Source: Piscicola geometra (lineage: Eukaryota; Annelida; Clitellata; Hirudinida; Piscicolidae). Taken from it: 64,000 bases of DNA. Both the position numbers and the translations under genes were made by a program. The stretch lies in contig OX030961.1 of assembly GCA_943735955.1 (NCBI GenBank), positions 2,576,681-2,640,680 of the forward strand, read 5' to 3'. The notes below the pieces were generated by a model. That model was not told where the DNA came from. It worked only from the letters and a program-made list of their open reading frames with translations, and made no database searches. This document shows positions 57,059-64,000 of the stretch, piece after piece; the stretch's first letter is position 1; the number at the start of each line of letters is the position of its first letter.

Positions 57059-58744
57059 ATGATTCACAACAAGGAAACTCATGTTGAGACAAGGCAAACA
57101 ACAACACACGTAACCTCGACTAGAGAACTAGTAGCACCAGCTGCTGAAATAACAGAGACGACAAGAAAAAACACACAAAAAACACTAACCGTAAACGCTG
57201 CGACCAAATTTACAACCTCTTATAAAAAAACAAATTCTTTAAAAGACAACTACCTCAGCAGCACAAGCAACTTTCTTCTGCCCGCCATAACCACCAGTCT
57301 TCCTTCGAGCAGCCTTGAACTCTCTGAAAACGTTTCCACCAGTGACTATGAACGACGCAAGAGCTTCGACTGCAACTGCGGCAGCAACGCCACCGCCGCC
57401 AACACCGAGTCTTTCAACGACGACAGCTTCCTGAACACTTGCTCGCCTCCCACCGCAAACAGCAACACTGTGTTGGCAAAAGACGAGCCGTTCAGTCACT
57501 TCTTCAAGACAATCTTCAAAACCATCTCCGTCATCTCCTCCACCGACTACGACCTCATCGCGGCAAAGACTCTCCCACTCTCCTCCAAGGAGTTTTTGTT
57601 GCAAAGTAGTTTTTCAGTGGATGCATTGGCGTTTGTAGGCAAAGAAGAAAATAAAAAAGAACGACGTTTAAAGTCAAATCTGCTGAGAAATAAGTTTGCT
57701 GTCAGTGAAATTCTGATAAAAAGCCTCGTTGAAAGAAATATTAAGCTGCTTGAAGATTTCCAAAAGGATATTTTGAAAAGATTTGAATATCAAAAGAGAC
57801 ATGGCACCGATATTTTTTATGACAGAAATGACATCAAAAAGAATATTAACAGCAGCAACGGTCAAAGTATAGACAACAGCAACATCGATAACACACTGGC
57901 CGGAAAGGAAAGAAATAAAATACCCCTGGAAGTGGACGCAGACAGAAGGGAAGACTGCACAAGCGGACACGACGACAAAAAATGCAAACAAGAATCGCGA
58001 AAAGAGAAACAAAGAACATCGTATGAAACAAAAATATTCATATTCAACAAAGGCCAACCCCGTCGCAAAAGACATTCGTACAACCCTGACAACAACCACC
58101 ACGACCATCACCAGCACCACAAAAGCGACTCGAGCAACCTGAGTGACATGCCTTCAGTCTACTCCTTTGGCAGACCCAGCATTTCGTACATGAGCGTCAG
58201 AGACTCCCTCCGATCTTCCCGCTTCAGAAAGTCGTCCGCCATCTTATCGCAGTCCTCGTCCTTCTCCAGAGACTCGATCGCTTCGATCTTCGACCCTCAC
58301 AAGATGCGAATGGTGAGGAGGGGAAGGGAGACAGACAGGGTGGATAAGATCAACCAACGAGTGGACACCGTGGTCAGAGTCACTTTCGCGCTTTCCATGA
58401 TCGCCGCCACCCTCGGAGTGGTCTTCAGTGTCTTGGGCTTCATCCACATGGAGGGTTGGAACAGCACAAAGCAACTCGCTTTCAAGATTATAGGACCCAT
58501 GCTGCTGATGTCGACAGTGGTGGTGTGGCTGGTGGGCGGGATGTTCTGGTGGCTGTGGCGTAGTGAGTGGAACAAGGAAAAGCAAGAGATTGAAATGAAA
58601 AGCAAGGTGCAACTGCACGCTCTTGCTTTAGAACTGCTCAAAAGCTCTGGCTCAAACCTCACTTCTCCACGAGCTCCTGGAAGCAAGTCTAGGAGGGAGA
58701 TGATAGCCAGACAGCGAATTGACGGAGTCCTGAAACTCAGGTGA
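57059..58744 (+). CDS. Two-transmembrane protein with disordered N-terminus, family unknown
   Basis: Single open frame of 561 aa from ATG 57059. The first 300 residues are Thr/Ser/Asn/Lys-rich and look disordered. Residues 310-345 are very basic with a HDHHQHH run. A Ser/Arg-rich stretch (about 365-420) precedes two hydrophobic segments, VTFALSMIAATLGVVFSVLGF and IGPMLLMSTVVVWLVGGMFWW, linked by a short loop with an N-glycosylation sequon (NST). A charged helix and a Ser/Arg-rich tail ending VLKLR follow. Loosely, the layout recalls small two-TM families such as TMEM200, but I see no diagnostic motif. The stop overlaps a possible donor (CTCAG|GTGAAC at 58741), and an A|GTGAGT lies at 58563, so isoforms that splice onward are possible. 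Confidence 0.75.
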   Translation: MIHNKETHVETRQTTTHVTSTRELVAPAAEITETTRKNTQKTLTVNAATKFTTSYKKTNSLKDNYLSSTSNFLLPAITTSLPSSSLELSENVSTSDYERRKSFDCNCGSNATAANTESFNDDSFLNTCSPPTANSNTVLAKDEPFSHFFKTIFKTISVISSTDYDLIAAKTLPLSSKEFLLQSSFSVDALAFVGKEENKKERRLKSNLLRNKFAVSEILIKSLVERNIKLLEDFQKDILKRFEYQKRHGTDIFYDRNDIKKNINSSNGQSIDNSNIDNTLAGKERNKIPLEVDADRREDCTSGHDDKKCKQESRKEKQRTSYETKIFIFNKGQPRRKRHSYNPDNNHHDHHQHHKSDSSNLSDMPSVYSFGRPSISYMSVRDSLRSSRFRKSSAILSQSSSFSRDSIASIFDPHKMRMVRRGRETDRVDKINQRVDTVVRVTFALSMIAATLGVVFSVLGFIHMEGWNSTKQLAFKIIGPMLLMSTVVVWLVGGMFWWLWRSEWNKEKQEIEMKSKVQLHALALELLKSSGSNLTSPRAPGSKSRREMIARQRIDGVLKLR

Positions 58745-59427
58745 ACGGGTTCATGGATAGAGTGGTTTTATATGAGCGTAGAGATGCGTGGGTGGACTGA
58801 ATTGCTGAGAGGGTTTTAAAGATTATTTTTGTTTTTAGATGAATGTTTTAATGAGCCGGAATGATTGACGGTTTAAAAATAAAAATGATAAGTACATTAT
58901 GAAATTAAAAGTTCTTATTCATCTAAAACATGAGAATATTTGAAATTCAATCTCAGTGCGATTGAGTTTCTCAACTTCAATGCCTTAAACCTGGCATAAC
59001 TTTATTGTATTGCCACTTTATCTTTCATAAAGTTATTTGTTCTCAACAAATAAATAGTGAAAATGCATTATCAAAAAAGGGTTAAAAGCCGTGACAAGAT
59101 TTCAACATCATAGTTATAATTATAGAAAGAAAATAATATTGAGAAGTGACTTATTTCACTGATAGTATGTGAAATTAATGGGATTTCATTAAAAAATTTA
59201 TAAGTTTTAAATATAGTTATTGAAGCAAAAAATATTTTTTTATTATTTTGGATTAAAATCATTATTAAATCTATAAATCCAAAATAATTGTCAAAAACTT
59301 CAAAAAATTTGTAAAAACCATAAACAAAAAAAGCATAGCTGGAAAATATTTCAATTAAAATAGGAAAAACAAATGGGGCTAATTTAAGATAAAATAGACT
59401 CACCAAGACGACTGACTGACAATATAG
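58745..59427. other. 3' flank of the two-TM gene
   Basis: AT-rich sequence with AATAAA-like words near 58878 and 59047. No exon recognised until the acceptor at 59426-59427. Confidence 0.5.
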
Positions 59428-62400
59428 TGTTGTTTACCAATAATGAGAAAAATGACATGAATAACGACGCCATCGAAAGGCTGCACGACCTCCCCATCCG
59501 TTGTCGACTCAAAGACGAAAGGGAAGGAGTGGGAAGTCTTCTTGAGCGTACTTATGCCACCAGGCAATTAAAAAACTCATCAGGCCTAAGTGGTGTTCAA
59601 GTATTCTGTTTGAAAGGAATTTATTTAAATTGTTTTTTATTTCCTTCTCAAAAAGTGTTTTTTATTTCCCTCTTTAAAAGTGTTTTTTGAAAGCGGGATT
59701 TATTGAAGTTCATCACATGAAATATTAAAAAGAAATGTACGAAGCTATGGGGGTTTGTCGTTCCATGAGTGCAGATGTGATATTTTTACTGGTAGTATTT
59801 GCCATTTTGTTAATAGTTGGTAGTAGTAGTAATCGTAATGGCGTGTTAATAGTAATAGTTGTAGTATATGTCGAAGCACTTGTAATAACGGTAGTTGACC
59901 GTGTAAATAGAACGGGACCAGCTCAGAATGTAAATGAACAAAGTTATGGCCTTTTTATTGTTTCTTACTTGCAGATAATTCTCTTCCGAAAATCTTTAAA
60001 TTAAAGCTATTTTTTAACATATTTTTTCCAATTTTCATTAATTGATAAATTTCCACTGCTACATAGAGCTTAGAGCGATTTTTCTGTGAAGATACTGACA
60101 TATTGAAAGATCTAAAAGACCTTGAGAAATCTTTATTCAGCTCGTACTCTCTTGGATATGTCATTGCAAAAAGATAAAAACCAAAACAATCAATTATGTC
60201 ATCGCTCCAATTCTGCTCCTCGTCTAAAAGCCTGTTGGATTCGAGCAAATGAAAATTTGCTGCGTCTAAAGCAGGGATTTAGAAGCACGTTCTTGATTTT
60301 CGTTCATTATTGATGTTATTGTTATCAATGACGTGTAGGTTTGGGCTGAACAAACATTTGCTTCCTTTGGTAAAATAAATTTTTTCCAGTTTTTTGAGCA
60401 AACACCACAAATATGTAATGCCGAGTCTAATTCACTTCGGTATTTTTTTCGTTAATAATACGTTTTATATTTTAAAATTAAATAATGACATTTTTAATTT
60501 GATTCAGTTAAAACAGTTTTTTATATCAAAGTTTCTTTTCACAAAATTAATGAAAAACGTAAATCGACTTTTTCTAATATAAATACTGTAAAACACTATG
60601 TATAAGACGCACTTTTTTCTATTATTTCCACTCTCAAAAGTTTTCCAACGACAAAATTTATAAATTTTTCATCAGTAAAAGGGTGAACATTTCTAATCTG
60701 GCTAGCTTGTTTTTGTTTCTTTCAATAGTTTTCCTTCTATTTTGGAATGGAAAAATGGTTCTTATTTACGATGTTTTACCGCAGCAAGGAATTAATAAAA
60801 GGCATGCCACATTGAACGATTTAATCATCATTCGTCAAACTTTACTTTCAATTTTTAAAATACCTATTTTAATTCATTTTCTGTAAAGCTGATTTTATAC
60901 TTTAAATACTTTATGTTTGTCGAAATCCAATAATCTTTAAATGTGAATTTATTTTTTAGTCATAATTAAATGAAAAAATTCATCATTAAAGTGAGAATAA
61001 AATTTATTTTTTTTAAAACTTTAATATCAAAAATAAAGTACTAAATGGTTTTTTAAATATATTTTCTAGCTTTTGAGTTAATGTTTTTTTAAAGAAAAAT
61101 CTTACGACATTTACAAAAAATTATTTTTTTAAAAATTCAAAAAGATGATTTGGTGTGCTATGTTGTGAGAATAAATGTTGATACAGAAGAAGCACTCAGA
61201 AAAAATATAATTGAGAAATATTTTTTCTATCTTGTAAATTATTTTTTGTATATAAAATAGAAAAATGCCTGCACAAGTTTTGATGTTTCTATGGTCTAGG
61301 AAACGGAATAAAAAAACTGTATTACGAAAAATCTGTAAGAAAATATCAATAATAATTTTCTGAATCGTGTTGCGAAAATACTGCTGGCATAATTAGAACA
61401 CCCGTTTTTAGAATTTTTTTTTCCAAAAACTTTTTTTTACAAGATTGTCATTGGAATGAGTTAAGATTCTTTTAATAGGGTTTGTGACATCATAAACTGA
61501 TTATGGTTTTGCATTTTCTAGCTCGATTTTGCCGTTTCCAAGCCTCTCAAGATCGCTCACTGCCAGCGCTGACAAGATGCTCCTAGCTTGAGTTGATGAC
61601 TTTAATACTGATTTTCAAGTGTAATATTGATGATGTGGGTGATGATGATGATGATGAGGATGATGATGATGAGGATGATGATGATGATGATTATGATGAT
61701 TATGATGATTATGATAAAACATAAAAAAATGAATCTAAGAAAGATGTACTAACAATAACAATATAAAATAAGCCCAAAGTCATTAAGTTCTACAAACACA
61801 ATCGCTTATTGGCGATAAAATTGCCAAAAAGAACACAAAATGTAGAAAAGAGTGCAGAAATGGCCAGTAAAGCGGACATTGGGAGAGCAAATTCGGAATT
61901 AGTGTTCTCCCGCGTGTCGTTAAGGTAATAGGCGCATAAGACGAATCGGCACGAGCGAGAAAGATGGCACAAAAGCCTGGCAACTCACGCCTTCCAGCTT
62001 CCCTCTTTCTTTTCTGTCTCACAGCTTTTAGAAGTTATCCTAATGAATTTAATTTCATAGCTGCTCTTTGTTTTTCTTATTTTCAGTAGGTTATATGGAA
62101 AGTTGCATGAATTCTATTTAAGTTATTTTAATAGTCTCATTGAGAACGGCAGTGATGTAATGTTCCTCCGAACGACATGAGTTTGACTCCTGCCAGCATC
62201 TAGTAGCTGGCGAGAAGAGAACTGTGAAGCAGCTTCGTGAAAACAAAAAGCATAAGAAACAGACATGAGCAAATGAATGTCCACTCATGTAAGAGCCTAC
62301 CTTGCTAATTGCAGGCAAAGAAAAAATGTTGTTGTAAATAATATAATCAGTCTCATTATATTTTCAACCATTCATACCTCGTCTTCATTTTATAAAATTC

Positions 62401-63891
62401 AAAATGAATGCATGACAGGCACCTTTCAGAGTAGTTAGCAAAATTTGAGCTTTTTATGTGCCGATGCATGCTCGATTTTTTTCTTCAGTGAAAAAAGACT
62501 CGAGTTTGCTTCGAAAGATTTAAAAATAAAGATGATGATGATGATGATGGGGATTAGCTTGAGGATGATGAGAATGATGATGATGATTATGATGAGGATG
62601 ATGATGAGGATGAGGGTGATGAGAATGATGATAATGATGATGATGAGAGTGATGAGGATGATGATGATGATGAGGATGATGAGGATGATGAGGATGATGA
62701 GGATGCCAAGATGATGATGAAGATGAGAATTATGGAAGATGTGAGAATAGTGAGAATGTTAAGATGGTGATGATGACGTTGTTGATGATAATGTTCAGCA
62801 TGATGATGATGATGATGACGATAAAAGTTTTTGATCGAGTGGGAGATGACGGGGAGTGTATGTGTAAACACACTTTATTTTATGTCTGGCCAGTGTTGAT
62901 GATGATGTTGGTGTTGATGATGAGGCTGTTGAGTTTGGTTTTGATGATGATGCTGGTGTTCATTATGTTAGTATTGATTATAGAGATGAAAATAATGGGA
63001 ATGTTGGTGATGTTTATGTGGGTGCTAATGAGAATTTTTTGAAAAAAAGAGAAGAAAATTGAATTTAGAAGGCCAAAAAAAACGACAGATTCAGAGTCGT
63101 AAAGTAATTGCACCAGACATAAACAACATTCAATACATAATCAAATTTCGTGAAGAAACTTGGAAGCAACAATAAAGCATGAGCAGAAAAACGAAAAAGA
63201 CATAATTTGAGAAATGTTTTTTAAGCTACAAAAAACTCATTAATTCAACAAAAAGTTGTGCAAACTCATGGAAGGAAAGCTGATGATTGGATACACTTGT
63301 TCTTGCAAGTAAAAATAAACATAACCACTCAAGGTCATTCTTTCAAGTTATTCTGTCTTTTAGGCTTCTGAGACTTAATTATGAATTTAATTGAGAAAAA
63401 CATTTTTTTTTGCTTTTTGGCTATGCTTAAAAATGTCATGAAACTTTTTTTTAGTCTATTAAAAGTGCTAATATCACAAAAACGACTATTATATACAAAA
63501 ATATTACAACACCTAGCCATTTAATAAGCTCAGTGAATATCAAATGCGCCCACCACTACAACAAAAACAACATTAATTTCTGCAGCTCCAACGAAAATTC
63601 TCGTCTCTCCTCTAAAGAAGGCAGCTTTGAATCAAAGCACCTCTACCGCACGCACAGAAAAAGCACGGCTGGTTCTGAAGGATTGGTAGATGCGAGAAGG
63701 AGTAGTGACCGTCACAGCCACAAAAGCGACAACTACCGCAGTCACAGTAGCGACAACCACCACAACAGCCACCAAAAACGTTCGTCATTGATTCAGAATA
63801 GCTGGAAGAACATGTCTGGTTCGACTGCGAGGAGCTCAAACAGATCTTGTAAAAAAATCATTCTGCCCGCTGGATTCGACATTCCAGGTTG
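59428..63891 (+). CDS. Two exons of an unrecognised gene running off the right edge
   Basis: Exon 59428-59592 follows an acceptor ATAG and ends G|GTGTTC. It reads NNDAIERLHDLPIRCRLKDE and LLERTYATRQLKNSSG. Exon 63534-63891 follows AGCTCAG and ends TG|GTGAGT. It is Ser/His/Arg/Asn-rich (RSSDRHSHKSDNYRSHSSDN) and ends KKIILPAGFDIPG. Both acceptors and the first donor are phase 1, so the exons can join directly across a 3.9-kb intron, and a strong phase 2 donor sends the gene past the window. An in-frame ATG at 59457 could start it. Alternatively these are 3' exons of an isoform of the gene at 57059 using the donor at 58563. Function unknown. Confidence 0.45.
60590..60720. repeat. Dispersed repeat, third copy
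   Basis: Diverged relative of 20819-20960: ATGTATAAGACGCACTTTTT, then CTCAAAAGTTTTCCAACGAC, TTTATAAATTTTTCATCAG and TCTGGCTAG. Roughly three-quarters of bases agree by eye. It lies inside the proposed long intron. Confidence 0.6.
61622..61712. repeat. GAT trinucleotide-type repeat
   Basis: GATGATGATGAGGATGATG and GATGATTATGATTATGAT blocks. It is simple sequence in intron or intergenic DNA. Confidence 0.9.
62146..62245 (+). repeat. tRNA-like remnant (possible SINE head)
   Basis: GGCAG near 62148 pairs with CTGCC near 62190. An A-box-like AGTGATGTAATG and a B-box-like GAGTTTGACTCC lie between them. It is followed by the perfect hairpin GCCAGC-ATCTAGTA-GCTGGC and a GAGAAGAGAACTGTGAAG tail similar to that after 23618. 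Confidence 0.4.
62530..63030. repeat. GAT/GATGAG compound simple repeat
   Basis: Two blocks, 62530-62760 and about 62762-63030, of GATGATGAGGATGAT-type repeats that grow more degenerate to the right (GTTGATGATGATG, GTGTTGATGATG). Open frames rich in Met/Arg or Ser/His through it are repeat artefacts. Confidence 0.88.
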
Positions 63892-64000
63892 GTGAGTTGA
63901 AAGAAAAAGTCAAATTTAAATGTGGTTTTTGAGTTTGGTGATTGAAGTTTTATCATAAAACAAAGTATTACCTGGTCGAAGGTTGCCTGCTTAGAAAACG

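Noticed and set aside
61838..61914. Possible small exon reading MASKADIGRANSELVFSRV
   Set aside because: It has an acceptor and an AAG|GTAATA donor, but its phase fits neither neighbouring exon clearly and no homologue was recognised.

Overview
The window is AT-rich animal (bilaterian) nuclear DNA. Genes are split by short GT-AG introns, and it carries RPS26, an intron-containing tRNA-Leu(CAA), an SLC16/monocarboxylate-type transporter, synapsin and a four-repeat beta-thymosin. Synapsin and multi-repeat thymosin mean an animal. Long CA/GT microsatellites, minisatellites, tRNA-derived repeat fragments and Asn/Ser/His-rich proteins suggest an invertebrate, perhaps a lophotrochozoan; the species cannot be read from this sequence. 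Exon models were built by hand from splice sites, reading phase and family resemblance, and no database search was run.

1-20920: a head-to-tail tandem duplication of a 10,629-base unit. Bases 1-10291 and 10630-20920 match without indels wherever compared. Each copy holds, on +, RPS26, a TPR protein resembling the N-terminal part of SKI3/TTC37, tRNA-Leu(CAA) and a candidate box C/D-like structured RNA, and on -, an eight-exon monocarboxylate-transporter-like gene. The simplest layout is that copy 2 is 10292-20920 and copy 1 begins 338 bases before the window.

20921-25550: AT-rich spacer with repeat remnants. 25551-34906 (-): synapsin, ten exons, 543 aa, with two huge (GT)n tracts starting at 5' splice sites and two minisatellites ending at 3' splice sites. 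34907-39973: spacer with a third CA tract. 39974-42258 (-): beta-thymosin with four repeats, one per exon. 43404-47025 (+): a large low-complexity protein of unknown function. 47026-49673: spacer with an AT minisatellite.

49674-50434 and 52004-53223 (+): two small secreted CAP/SCP-like paralogues in tandem. The second is intact; the first has a disturbed third exon. 53224-57058: spacer. 57059-58744 (+): a 561-aa protein with two C-terminal membrane segments. 59428-63891 (+): two phase-compatible exons of a further gene that runs off the right edge.

No operon or shared pathway links these genes. The clearest common theme is architectural: synapsin and beta-thymosin introns carry tandem repeats that abut the splice sites themselves.
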